DNA of 56,823 nt from an uncultured Arachnia sp. (GTDB lineage Bacteria > Actinomycetota > Actinomycetes > Propionibacteriales > Propionibacteriaceae), in NCBI GenBank assembly GCA_947493705.1, contig CANLSH010000022.1:1-56823 (forward strand). Reading direction: 5' to 3'. A program made the position numbers and the translations under genes. The notes under the pieces were generated by a model. It was given only the letters and a program-made list of their open reading frames with translations, searched no databases and was not told where the DNA came from. This document shows, piece by piece, positions 28,613-36,733 of this stretch (position 1 is the first letter of the stretch; each line of letters starts with the position of its first letter).

Positions 28613-30003
28613 CCACCAAGCGGCACCACGTCGTCATCATCGGATCCGGCTTCGGGGGCTTGTTCAGCGCCAAGGCCCTCAAGCATGCCGACGTTGACGT
28701 CACACTCATCGCCCGCACCAGCCATCACCTCTTCCAGCCGTTGCTCTATCAGGTGGCCACCGGCGTGTTGTCGGAGGGCGAAATCGCTCCAGCCACCCGT
28801 GAGATTCTGCGTCATCAGAAGAATGCGCAAGTGCTGTTGGGGCTTGTCGATGATATTGACCTGGCTTCGAAAGTGGTCAAGTGGCGATTCCATGATGAAT
28901 ACCAGGAGACCCCCTACGACTCGCTCATTGTTGCCACCGGAGCCGGACAGTCCTACTTCGGCAACGACCATTTCGCTCAGTACGCCCCCGGCATGAAGAC
29001 CATCGATGACGCCCTCGAATTGCGGGCACGGATCTTCAATGCCTTCGAGGTGGCTGAGTTCACCGAGGACGAGGCGGAGCGACGCAAACTGCTGACCTTC
29101 GTCGTGGCTGGGGCTGGACCCACCGGTGTCGAGATCGCAGGCCAGATCCGTGAACTGGCTGCCGCCACGCTGCGCAAGGATTTCCGTTCCATCGATCCGG
29201 CATCCGCCCGCGTCATCCTGGTGGATGGGGCAGATCAGGTCCTTCCCCCGTTCGGCCCCAAGCTCGGCAGGGCCACGAAGAAGAAGCTGGAGTCGCTGGG
29301 CGTGGAGGTCCAGCTCAACTCGTTGGTCACTGACGTCGACGAGAGCGGCATCGAGGTGAAACGCAAGGACGGCACCGTTGATCGCATCGAATGCTTCTGC
29401 AAGGTATGGGCCGCGGGCGTTCAGGGGAGCCATCTGGGTCAGACACTGGCTGAGCAGTCGGGCGTGGAGCTGGACAAGGCCGGGCGGGTGCTGGTCGAAC
29501 CAGATCTCAGCCTTCCAGGCCATCCGAGTGTCTTCGTCATCGGGGATCTGATGTCCTATCCGGACGTGCCCGGCATGGCCCAAGGCGCCATTCAGTCGGC
29601 CCGACACGCCGCAGACATCATCAAGGCACGCGCGGAGGGCACGGATGTACCCGGAGCATTCAACTACTTCGACAAGGGCTCCATGGCCACCATCGCCAAG
29701 TACTCCGGCGTGGCGAAGATTGGTCCGCTGCGCATCACGGGATTCATCGCGTGGATTGCCTGGCTGTTCCTGCATCTCCTCTACATTGCTGGCTTCAAGC
29801 AACGTGTGACCACCTTGCTGAGCTGGACGATCAGCTTCGTCACCAACGGCCGGTCCCAGAGAGTGGTCACCAACCAGCAACTGGTGGGTCGATTGGCCAT
29901 CGAGGAACTGGGTCCACACAGTTCCGGGCGCCTGATCCGCGGCACCGTGCCCGGCGCCGTGGATGGTGCCGACACCGAGCGCATCAACCCTCTGAAGAAG
30001 TAA
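28609..30003 (+). CDS. ndh: type II NADH dehydrogenase (NDH-2)
   Basis: 464 residues. The FAD Rossmann motif is VVIIGSGFGGLFSAKAL and the NAD-binding motif is FVVAGAGPTGVEIAGQI; the quinone-site helix and the FVIGDLMS motif are present. A hydrophobic C-terminal segment (ITGFIAWIAWLFLHLLYIAGF) anchors it to the inner face of the membrane, as in mycobacterial Ndh. It passes electrons from NADH to menaquinone without proton pumping. It overlaps the VOC gene and is followed 4 bases later by the DoxX gene, giving a likely three-gene operon. Confidence 0.94.
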   Translation: MTTKRHHVVIIGSGFGGLFSAKALKHADVDVTLIARTSHHLFQPLLYQVATGVLSEGEIAPATREILRHQKNAQVLLGLVDDIDLASKVVKWRFHDEYQETPYDSLIVATGAGQSYFGNDHFAQYAPGMKTIDDALELRARIFNAFEVAEFTEDEAERRKLLTFVVAGAGPTGVEIAGQIRELAAATLRKDFRSIDPASARVILVDGADQVLPPFGPKLGRATKKKLESLGVEVQLNSLVTDVDESGIEVKRKDGTVDRIECFCKVWAAGVQGSHLGQTLAEQSGVELDKAGRVLVEPDLSLPGHPSVFVIGDLMSYPDVPGMAQGAIQSARHAADIIKARAEGTDVPGAFNYFDKGSMATIAKYSGVAKIGPLRITGFIAWIAWLFLHLLYIAGFKQRVTTLLSWTISFVTNGRSQRVVTNQQLVGRLAIEELGPHSSGRLIRGTVPGAVDGADTERINPLKK

Positions 30004-30007
30004 TCCC

Positions 30008-30481
30008 ATGAAGTCCTTCTTGCGAGTGGTTCGAGACATCGCGTTGCTGCTGGCGCGCATCATGATGGGCGTCGTGTTGATAGCCCACGGTTGGTATCGC
30101 TGGCAGACCGTGGGGGTTGCCGATGAAGCCGCGGTTCTGGAGGCAGCGGGCGTGGGCGGTGCCACCAGTCTGGTGTGGCTTGTCATCGCTTTCGAGATCG
30201 TCGGCGGGATTCTCCTCATCTTCGGACTGGCCACCCCACTGGTGGGTCTCGGTATCGTCCTGCTCAACGTTGCCATCATCCTGTTGGTGAAGGACGAGTT
30301 CTACCTTCACCAGCAGGGGTGGGAGTACAACGCTGTGCAGGCAGTCGTCGGAGTACTGCTTCTCGCCCATGGCTCCGGTCGTGCCGGGCTGGATGCGCTC
30401 TTCCTGAGACCCAAGGACGAGAATGGCGAACTCATTGTTGATGAGCGCGAGGCAGACCGCATCACGCCCCAAGAATTCTGA
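30008..30481 (+). CDS. DoxX-family membrane protein
   Basis: 157 residues with four hydrophobic helices (LLLARIMMGVVLIAHGWYRW, TSLVWLVIAFEIVGGILLIFGL, VGLGIVLLNVAIILLV, AVQAVVGVLLLAHG), the DoxX family pattern. These proteins are linked to membrane redox and thiol stress in mycobacteria. It starts 4 bases after ndh, which fits a quinone- or redox-linked role. The charged C-terminal tail is not conserved. Confidence 0.85.
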   Translation: MKSFLRVVRDIALLLARIMMGVVLIAHGWYRWQTVGVADEAAVLEAAGVGGATSLVWLVIAFEIVGGILLIFGLATPLVGLGIVLLNVAIILLVKDEFYLHQQGWEYNAVQAVVGVLLLAHGSGRAGLDALFLRPKDENGELIVDEREADRITPQEF

Positions 30482-30566
30482 GGACTAAGGAACCACTGAC
30501 TCGGTTCACAGGAAACACACAGCAGATTGACAGGGGTGGCCCAGTACTCGCTGGGACAATGGTGGT

Positions 30567-31289
30567 ATGGCCAACACAGCTGACACCCTGACTCGACTTG
30601 ACGGCACGCCGCTGCGGGTGATGACCGTCGACGACGAGCCCAGCCTCATCGAGTTGCTCTCCATGGCCATGCGTTATGAGGGCTGGGAAGTGTTCACCGC
30701 CCGCTCCGGGACTGAGGCGGTGCGCGTCGCCAGGGAGAGCCAGCCGGATGCGATCGTCCTGGACATGATGCTTCCTGACTTCGACGGGCTCGAGGTCATG
30801 CGTCGCATCCGAGCGTTCCAACCGGACGTGCCGGTGATCTTCCTCACCGCCAGGGACGGTGTGAGCGACAGGATCAGCGGACTCACCGCCGGGGGCGACG
30901 ACTACGTCACCAAACCATTCAGTCTTGAGGAAGTGATAGCTCGCCTCAGAGGACTGCTGCGTCGCTCGGGCGCCACAAGTCCCTCGCCGATTACTCAGCT
31001 GGTGGTGGGTGACCTCGTTCTGGACGAGGACTCACACGAAGTCACGCGTGGTGGTGATCCCATCAACCTGACGGCCACAGAATTCGAACTTCTGCGATTC
31101 CTCATGCGCAACCCCAAGAGAGTACTGAGCAAGGCCCAGATCCTGGACAGAGTGTGGGATTACGATTTTGGCGGGCAGGCGAACGTGGTGGAGCTCTACA
31201 TCTCCTACCTGCGCAAAAAGATCGACGCTGGGCGCGACCCCATGATCCACACCATGAGGGGTGTCGGCTACGTCCTGAGGCCGGCATGA
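30567..31289 (+). CDS. OmpR/PhoB-family response regulator
   Basis: 240 residues. The receiver domain has the acidic pair in TVDDEPS, the phospho-acceptor Asp in DAIVLDMMLPD, Thr in FLTARD and Lys in VTKPF. The C-terminal winged helix contains LTATEFELLRFLMRNPKRVLSKAQILDRVWDYDFGGQANVVELYISYLRKKID. It resembles the MprA/TcrA branch. It pairs with the next gene, which overlaps its stop as ATGA. The target genes are unknown. Confidence 0.95.
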   Translation: MANTADTLTRLDGTPLRVMTVDDEPSLIELLSMAMRYEGWEVFTARSGTEAVRVARESQPDAIVLDMMLPDFDGLEVMRRIRAFQPDVPVIFLTARDGVSDRISGLTAGGDDYVTKPFSLEEVIARLRGLLRRSGATSPSPITQLVVGDLVLDEDSHEVTRGGDPINLTATEFELLRFLMRNPKRVLSKAQILDRVWDYDFGGQANVVELYISYLRKKIDAGRDPMIHTMRGVGYVLRPA

Positions 31290-32695
31290 CCAGCTCCCCC
31301 ACCCTGTCCACACAGCTGCGCAATCGGGTGACTTTGATCGTGGCGGCACTGGCCATCGTGTTGTCCATCAGCACGCTGGTGGCCGCACGCACCATGACGT
31401 ACAACCAGGTGGACAAGCAGTTGGATGCCGCCTTCTCACGGCAGGGCCGCCCCGGAACTCCGGGCAAGATGGCGCCGGGCATCAACGTCCCCGGTATGGC
31501 GGAAGGCACCGTCATCGCAGCGCTGATGTCGAATGGCGAGCGCCGTGGCACCACCGTGGGCGAGGGCGACTACGAGCCCCTGACCACCGTCGCATGGAAC
31601 GAGCTCCAGAGGGTGCCATCCGATGGCGACAAGCACACCGTCACAGTTCCCGGCATGGGCGAATACCGCGCGGAATCCCGGGTGGGCAGCAACCAGATCG
31701 TGGTGGCACTTCCGTTGGAGGAGCAGAACCTGATCCTGTTCAGACTCACCCTGCTCACCGGCATCATGGGGGTGCTGGCGGTCGCGGTGGCCGCGGTGGC
31801 CACTGCCACGCTGGCCAGCCGCACCACCCGCCCTCTACGAGCCTTGAGCAGCACCGCGAGTGAAGTCTCGCGCACACGCCTGGATCATGGCGAGGTACAG
31901 GTCCCGGCTCCCGTCGAGGTGGGAGAGTTGCCCCCGGAACACGAGGTGGCCCAACTCGCCACCGCCTTCAATCACATGTTGGGCAACGTTCAGGATGCGC
32001 TGGCCGTCCGGCAAGCCTCTGAGACGAAGCTGCGTCGCTTCGTGGCCGACGCCTCACATGAGCTGCGCAACCCGCTCGCCGCCATCAAGGGGTACGCAGA
32101 GCTGGCAGAGCGAGCGGGGCCGGATTCGCGGGAAACGACATTTGCCCTGACACGCATCAACTCGGAATCCACCCGTATGACACGGCTGGTCTCAGATCTG
32201 CTTCTCCTGGCGCGTCTGGATGCGGAGCCCGTGGTGGAACTCCGGCCCGTCGACGTGGTGGAGGTGGTCCTGAACGCCGTTGCTGACGCCCGCGCGGCAG
32301 GTTCGGAGCACGTGTGGCGGATGGACCTGCCGGAGGAGGGCTTCGATGTGATGGCAAACACGGATCAACTCCACCAAGTGGTGGTGAACCTGCTGTCCAA
32401 CGCGCGAACCCACACTCCCGCCGGAACCACGGTCACCACGTCGGTGTCGATGCGTCAGGGGCGTGCGTGCCTCGTGGTCTGCGACGACGGCCCCGGCATC
32501 GCGTCCGACGAACTACCACGCATCTTCGAGCGCTTCACTCGAGGAGATGTTGCCCGCGCTCACTCGGCCAGACCGTCGACGGGTCTCGGTCTGGCCATCG
32601 TCGACGCTGTGGTGCGCAGTTTCGGCGGTCATACGCAGGTGGAGTCGCGCCCAGGTCAAACCTGTTTCACCGTGTGGCTCCGCCCGGCTGCCTGA
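31286..32695 (+). CDS. sensor histidine kinase of the adjacent response regulator
   Basis: 469 residues: TM1 (about 12-35), an extracytoplasmic sensor domain rich in Pro and Gly (PGTPGKMAPGINVPGMAEG), TM2 (TLLTGIMGVLAVAVAAVATATLA), a HAMP domain, the HisKA box FVADASHELRNPLAAIKGYAEL with the phospho-His, and the HATPase N-box NLLSNARTHTP, G1 DDGPGI and G2 STGLGLAIV. ATG 31286 overlaps the response-regulator stop. The ligand is not evident. Confidence 0.95.
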   Translation: MTSSPTLSTQLRNRVTLIVAALAIVLSISTLVAARTMTYNQVDKQLDAAFSRQGRPGTPGKMAPGINVPGMAEGTVIAALMSNGERRGTTVGEGDYEPLTTVAWNELQRVPSDGDKHTVTVPGMGEYRAESRVGSNQIVVALPLEEQNLILFRLTLLTGIMGVLAVAVAAVATATLASRTTRPLRALSSTASEVSRTRLDHGEVQVPAPVEVGELPPEHEVAQLATAFNHMLGNVQDALAVRQASETKLRRFVADASHELRNPLAAIKGYAELAERAGPDSRETTFALTRINSESTRMTRLVSDLLLLARLDAEPVVELRPVDVVEVVLNAVADARAAGSEHVWRMDLPEEGFDVMANTDQLHQVVVNLLSNARTHTPAGTTVTTSVSMRQGRACLVVCDDGPGIASDELPRIFERFTRGDVARAHSARPSTGLGLAIVDAVVRSFGGHTQVESRPGQTCFTVWLRPAA

Positions 32696-32728
32696 TCCGA
32701 TCCGCGCTCCCTTTCGGGCATCCGTAAG

Positions 32729-32752
32729 TTGAGCCGCGTCCTCGCGGCTCAA
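32729..32752 (+). terminator. terminator after the two-component system
   Basis: TTGAGCCGCG (32729-32738) pairs perfectly with CGCGGCTCAA (32743-32752) over a 4-base loop, 34 bases after the kinase stop. The next open frame starts only 8 bases beyond it. Confidence 0.8.
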
Positions 32753-32759
32753 TCCACTG

Positions 32760-33092
32760 ATGCCCCCGCTTGCGGAGTTCAATCTCGCACCCCCGCTCTG
32801 GCACAGGGGCCCCGCCTATTCACACAACGGCAAGGTTTTGTGCTTTTTCCGCACGGCTGAGAAGGACGGGGCCCGCTACACAAGCCTCGGTTTCAGTGAC
32901 AAGGCCGACTTGGATGAGGGAATCCTCTGGCCCACCTCGTACGCCCTCGCCGACGTCGACGAGAAAGCCGCACAACAGATCACGAAGCTCGTCCTCGACG
33001 TCCAGTCGCGACCTGTCAGTTCCGCTTCCCCCAATCGCCGGTGCACCAAAGCCTTCACTGGCCGAGCAGTTGTTGTTGCAGCAGTGTTGTGA
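32760..33092 (+). pseudogene. N-terminally truncated DUF1801-like protein
   Basis: An open frame of 110 codons. Its centre, WHRGPAYSHNGKVLCFFRTAEK with YTSLGFSDKADLDEGILWPTSYAL, is the conserved core of a widespread actinobacterial DUF1801-like (YdhG-type) family. Family members normally carry about 60 more residues before this point, and here a terminator hairpin occupies that position. The core continues to about residue 85, then the frame runs into noncoding sequence overlapping the tetR 3' end. I read it as a 5'-truncated remnant; a short expressed form from ATG 32760 is possible but has no convincing ribosome-binding site. Confidence 0.6.
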
Positions 33093-33693
33093 GCCAGTGC
33101 TCGTATTCAGTGTCGGTCCAGCCACAACCATCGGTGGCGGAGAGGTAGAGCTCAATCCCGGTCAGCATCCACGCCCTGTCGAGTGCGCGCTCCTGAGTCA
33201 GGCCCGAGGCCAGAGTGCCGTCCTGGACGAGCAGATTGATCACGTTCCGCAGACCGTTGCGGCGATGCCGGTCTCCCTCCTTGCGCAACTCATTGATCGC
33301 GGGGTCGGCTGTCGCACCGCTGGCGGCTTGGATAATCGCCTTGCTGGACGAGAACAGCGCGGCGCTCCACTGAGCAAAGGCGGCCAACCTGGCGTGGGAG
33401 TCCGGAGCCTCCGCAATGCGCCGAACCCATGCGGCACCGTCGGCGTTGTGTTCCATCTGCTCCAGCAGCGACGCCACGATGGCGGCCTTGGATCCAAACG
33501 TCGCATACACCGTCGGAGCACTGACCCCGGCTCGCTCGGCGATGTGCGCCACCGTGGTGCCGCTGAAACCATGCTCGGTGAACAGGCTGTGCGCCGCGGC
33601 AGAGATCCGCCGACGGGTGTCGATCGCCTGCGCATCGCGCACCGCTGAACGATAGGGCCGCTTGGTGATCGGTCGCTCTTGTTCAGACTGCAT
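33055..33693 (-). CDS. TetR-family transcriptional regulator
   Basis: 212 residues. The N-terminal helix-turn-helix is RRRISAAAHSLFTEHGFSGTTVAHIAERAGVSAPTVYATFGSKAAIVASLL; the C-terminal all-helical ligand/dimer domain follows. ATG 33693 has GGAGG 5 bases upstream; the frame extending to 33888 runs across the operator and into the divergent gene, so it is rejected. It is divergently oriented to a membrane-protein gene with one palindromic operator between them, so it most likely represses both. Confidence 0.93.
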   Translation of the reverse strand: MQSEQERPITKRPYRSAVRDAQAIDTRRRISAAAHSLFTEHGFSGTTVAHIAERAGVSAPTVYATFGSKAAIVASLLEQMEHNADGAAWVRRIAEAPDSHARLAAFAQWSAALFSSSKAIIQAASGATADPAINELRKEGDRHRRNGLRNVINLLVQDGTLASGLTQERALDRAWMLTGIELYLSATDGCGWTDTEYEHWLTTLLQQQLLGQ

Positions 33694-33712
33694 GTCGCCC
33701 TCCACTAATTGG

Positions 33713-33728
33713 GTATAGTCAACTATAC
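33713..33728. promoter_or_regulatory. TetR operator between the divergent pair
   Basis: GTATAGT (33713-33719), CA, ACTATAC (33722-33728): a perfect palindrome in the 58-base gap between tetR (start 33693) and the membrane-protein gene (start 33752). It is AT-rich against a high-GC background, which is typical of TetR operators. Confidence 0.8.
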
Positions 33729-33751
33729 TCAACCATGTTACGTTTATCCAC

Positions 33752-34405
33752 ATGAAGCACTTACGCTCACAGGACTCATCCTCCTCCTCGTCTCCTCCAG
33801 CACGTCGGTATGGACCGGCGGTGGGTGAGCCGCCGGTGCTGGTGGACCCCCGTCGGTGGGGAAGCCTGATCGGCCTGGCCGGCGGCATGGTTTTCGTTGT
33901 GGGCTACTCCCCTGTACTCGGCCAAGCAATCTCCATCATCACCGGGGCCGCGGCACTCACGTTGCTGCTTGCGGCGCTTTTCTTCCACTACGTCCGCCCC
34001 GTGGCGCTGGGACCGCTGACGCACCCGGGACCGGTCCGGATTGCCACCTATGTGGCGTGCGTGTTCGGAGAGCTGGCTCTGATCAACATCGGATCTCGGG
34101 TACTTGCGCAGGCCGGACACATCGATCTGCGCCCGGCGCTCATCGCGGCTGTCGTGGGAGTGCACTTCCTCCCCTTCGCCTGGGCTTTCCGCGAGCGCAT
34201 GTTCTGGTGGCTCGGCAGTCTCGTGGCACTCTGCGGCACGATCGGATTGATCTTGGGTGGTCTGGGAACCGCGCATGCAGCTGAAGCGATGGCCGTGACC
34301 GCAGGCTTGATCATGTTGACTCTCATCACCTTGTACGCACGAGGGCGATTCGCTCCCCGCGCCCCGGACGCACCTGTTTCACCGTGGCGCAGCCCGGCGG
34401 AATGA
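33752..34405 (+). CDS. integral membrane protein divergent from TetR regulator
   Basis: 217 residues with a low-complexity Ser/Pro-rich N terminus (SSSSSSPPARR) and six hydrophobic helices from about residue 40 to 205. No transporter signature is recognised; the family is best described as a hypothetical six-helix membrane protein. The shared palindromic operator implies that it is the regulator's target, perhaps in response to a small toxic molecule. That role is inference. Confidence 0.8.
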   Translation: MKHLRSQDSSSSSSPPARRYGPAVGEPPVLVDPRRWGSLIGLAGGMVFVVGYSPVLGQAISIITGAAALTLLLAALFFHYVRPVALGPLTHPGPVRIATYVACVFGELALINIGSRVLAQAGHIDLRPALIAAVVGVHFLPFAWAFRERMFWWLGSLVALCGTIGLILGGLGTAHAAEAMAVTAGLIMLTLITLYARGRFAPRAPDAPVSPWRSPAE

Positions 34406-34456
34406 TTCGATACTCATACTCGACTCATGGAGTCACCAGCCGATGGAGGAAGCTCG

Positions 34457-35902
34457 ATGAACCACCGGAAGTACACGTTCGCATCCATCATGCTGGCAGC
34501 CGCGCTGCTGCTGGGGGCCTGCAGCGGCACGTCAGCCCCCGGGGAGTCCACGACGACACCCACGGCAGAAGCCACCACGACCGACGTCGTTTCACCGAAC
34601 CCGAGCGACAGCACCGATTCCCCTGAGATTCCCGATTCACCAGTCGGCGTCGAATTCCAGTGGGTGATGGACCTGCTCGCCGCGGATGAGGGCCCCAGCG
34701 AGGAAGAGGCGTCACAGCGGTTCGCTCCCGATTTTCTGGCCCAGATCCCTGCGGATCAACTGTCGTCAACCTTCGATCAGATCCGCGCCATGGGCCCCTA
34801 CGAACTCGCGACATATCAGGAGAATGGTCCCGGAGCAGAGGGCGAGCTGACCGACGAGGATGGCCAGCGGTATTTGCTCACCGTCGGGCTCGGCAAGGAT
34901 GAGCGCATCACGGTGCTCACCGTCGTCCCTCTGATGTCGATCCCGGAGATTGCCACCATCGACGACGCCGCAGCGGCCGTGTCCGAGGCTGCCGACAGCT
35001 CGGCCTTCCTCCTTGCCGAGGTCAGCGAGGACGGGGCAACCTGCTCGCCCATCGAGGAGGAGGGGGCAGAGCAACTGCTGCCCATCGGGTCGATCTTCAA
35101 GCTCTACGTGCTCGGTGCCGTCGTTCAGGCCATTGCCGACGGCGAACTTGCTTGGGACGAGACCCTCACACTGACTGAAGAGCTGAAGTCCTTGCCGAGC
35201 GGGACGTTGCAGGACGAGCCCGCTGGCACCGTGGTCACGGTGCGGGAGGCTGCGGGCGGCATGATCGCGATCAGTGACAACACAGCCGCAGACATGCTGA
35301 TCGACGCGGTGGGACGCGACTCCGTCGAGAATGCCGTCGCGGCGATGGGTCACAGCGCCCCAGAGGTCAACGCTCCCCTGTTGAGCACCCGCGAGCTGTT
35401 CCAGTTGGCATACTCTGATCCGGCGCTGCTGGAGGATTGGAAAGAGGTCACGGGCGAGGATCCGATCAATACCGACCCCGCGGTGAGCGAGGCGCAGCGT
35501 GAGCTGGTCAAAGGCCTTCCGGAGTGGGACCGCACCCTGGATCCCTCACTGTCGGCCAGCGTGCCGTGGACGGCTGGGCTGGAGTGGTTCGCCACCTCCC
35601 AGGACCTGTGTGCAGCGCATGTACATCTGCAGGAGGTTGCTGCCTCCGATGCCGGCGCCCCTGTCCCGGAGATCCTCGGCCAGAACCCCGGTCTGAGTAC
35701 GTCCGAGGGAATCGATCAGGTTGCCTTCAAGGGCGGCAGCACCACCGGTGAGATCGCGGGGTCGTGGTACGTCGAGGCTTCTGACGGCGCTCGCTACGTC
35801 CTCGTCATGCAGATGGCCTCCCCGCAGGGCGTCGTTCCCGATGCACGATGGTTTTTCGATGTCGCCGATCAAGCGGTGGCTCTGGCTGTCGATGGCGAAT
35901 GA
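34457..35902 (+). CDS. LpqF-like lipoprotein with class A beta-lactamase/serine-hydrolase domain
   Basis: 481 residues. A lipobox LLLGAC-S predicts lipid attachment at the Cys near residue 21, followed by a Thr/Pro/Ser-rich linker. The N-terminal domain (about 65-165) is a Cpe/LpqF-type NTF2-like fold, and the C-terminal domain has the penicillin-recognising motifs SIFK (SxxK), SDN in ISDNTAADML, and KGG in FKGGSTTGE. This domain order matches LpqF/Cpe-type esterases or beta-lactamase-like proteins rather than true secreted beta-lactamases. ATG 34457 has GGAGGA at 34445-34450. Confidence 0.85.
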   Translation: MNHRKYTFASIMLAAALLLGACSGTSAPGESTTTPTAEATTTDVVSPNPSDSTDSPEIPDSPVGVEFQWVMDLLAADEGPSEEEASQRFAPDFLAQIPADQLSSTFDQIRAMGPYELATYQENGPGAEGELTDEDGQRYLLTVGLGKDERITVLTVVPLMSIPEIATIDDAAAAVSEAADSSAFLLAEVSEDGATCSPIEEEGAEQLLPIGSIFKLYVLGAVVQAIADGELAWDETLTLTEELKSLPSGTLQDEPAGTVVTVREAAGGMIAISDNTAADMLIDAVGRDSVENAVAAMGHSAPEVNAPLLSTRELFQLAYSDPALLEDWKEVTGEDPINTDPAVSEAQRELVKGLPEWDRTLDPSLSASVPWTAGLEWFATSQDLCAAHVHLQEVAASDAGAPVPEILGQNPGLSTSEGIDQVAFKGGSTTGEIAGSWYVEASDGARYVLVMQMASPQGVVPDARWFFDVADQAVALAVDGE

Positions 35903-35997
35903 TGCTCCACCACCATTCCGGAGTAGCTGTGGGAGACCAGCACGACGTCGGTGAAGTCCTCGTTCCCCATCAGTTCGATCACTCGTTCCAACCAACC
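35896..35997 (-). pseudogene. remnant of an alpha/beta-hydrolase gene
   Basis: On the minus strand a short frame reads LERVIELMGNEDFTDVVLV then SHSYSGMVV, which is the nucleophile-elbow region of alpha/beta-hydrolases of the salicylate-esterase type (usual form VVLVGHSYGGMV). There is no start, oxyanion strand or C-terminal catalytic His in any nearby frame. It is a decayed fragment. The rest of the 35903-36322 gap shows no gene other than the ECF42-type promoter at 36244. Confidence 0.6.
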
Positions 35998-36243
35998 CCT
36001 CCTCCCATGGCTCCGCAGTCTCCTTGTTGGCTCCGGCAGTGAAGGCCCCACTCAGATCGAGGATGAGCTGAATCGGGTCAGCCACCTGCCTGCCCTCGCG
36101 GGGCATCAAAGTACTCAACTGTTCATCTAGGACGCCGTGCACCAGCCGTTTCGATGAATCCTCGAGTCAAAAGAGTGAAGCGCTGCCGAGAGTCGACATC
36201 GTGCGCGACACTCTTGGGTGACGAAGCCCACTATTGACACGGA

Positions 36244-36270
36244 TGTCGAGAATCCGGGTTTGGCTACGTC
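36244..36270 (+). promoter_or_regulatory. predicted ECF42-type promoter of the DGPF-sigma operon
   Basis: TGTCGA at 36244-36249 and CGTC at 36267-36270 are 17 bases apart. This matches the promoter reported for ECF42 sigma factors (TGTCGA in -35, CG[A/T]C in -10), which lies upstream of DGPF-protein genes. The DGPF gene starts about 50 bases downstream and the ECF42 sigma gene follows it, implying autoregulation. Confidence 0.75.
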
Positions 36271-36322
36271 TCTGAAGTGAGTGCGACCACTAGGGTCGCC
36301 GACGAAAGCGGAAGTAGGAAGC

Positions 36323-36733
36323 ATGATGGCCAGATACCTGTTGCTCAAGCATTACCGGGGCGCCCCGGAACCCGCCAGCCATGTGCCCACGGATGAGTGG
36401 GCACCGGAGGAGTTCGAGGCTCACATCAAGTACATGAACGACTGGGCTGATCGGCTCAAGGCCAGCGGCGAGTACGTGGACGGTCAGGCACTCTCTCCCG
36501 ACGGCGAATGGGTTCGCTCCGACGGCCAGGGTCGCCCACCGGTGACCGACGGCCCCTTCGCGGAGACGAAGGATCTGATCGCCGGCTGGTCAATCATTGA
36601 AGCTGACAGCTACGAGCGAGCACTGGAGTTGGCCGCCGAATTGTCGGCGGCCCCGGGGCCCGGCGGCGAGCCGCTCAACGAGTGGCTGGAGATTCGTCGC
36701 TTCCTCGGTGAGCCGCCCACAGTCACCGAGTGA
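36323..36733 (+). CDS. YCII-related DGPF-motif protein
   Basis: 136 residues with the YCII fold. The DGPF motif is in VTDGPFAETKDLIAGWSIIEADSYERALELA. Start MMARYLLLKHYRG at ATG 36323 is preceded by AGGAAG. DGPF proteins are encoded next to ECF42 sigma factors and are thought to be part of, or regulated by, that system; their biochemistry is not settled. The stop overlaps the sigma gene's GTG as GTGA. Confidence 0.88.
   Translation: MMARYLLLKHYRGAPEPASHVPTDEWAPEEFEAHIKYMNDWADRLKASGEYVDGQALSPDGEWVRSDGQGRPPVTDGPFAETKDLIAGWSIIEADSYERALELAAELSAAPGPGGEPLNEWLEIRRFLGEPPTVTE

Noticed and set aside
28291..30279. Minus-strand open frame of 662 codons across ndh and DoxX
   Set aside because: Antisense shadow of two genes whose motifs are intact on the plus strand.
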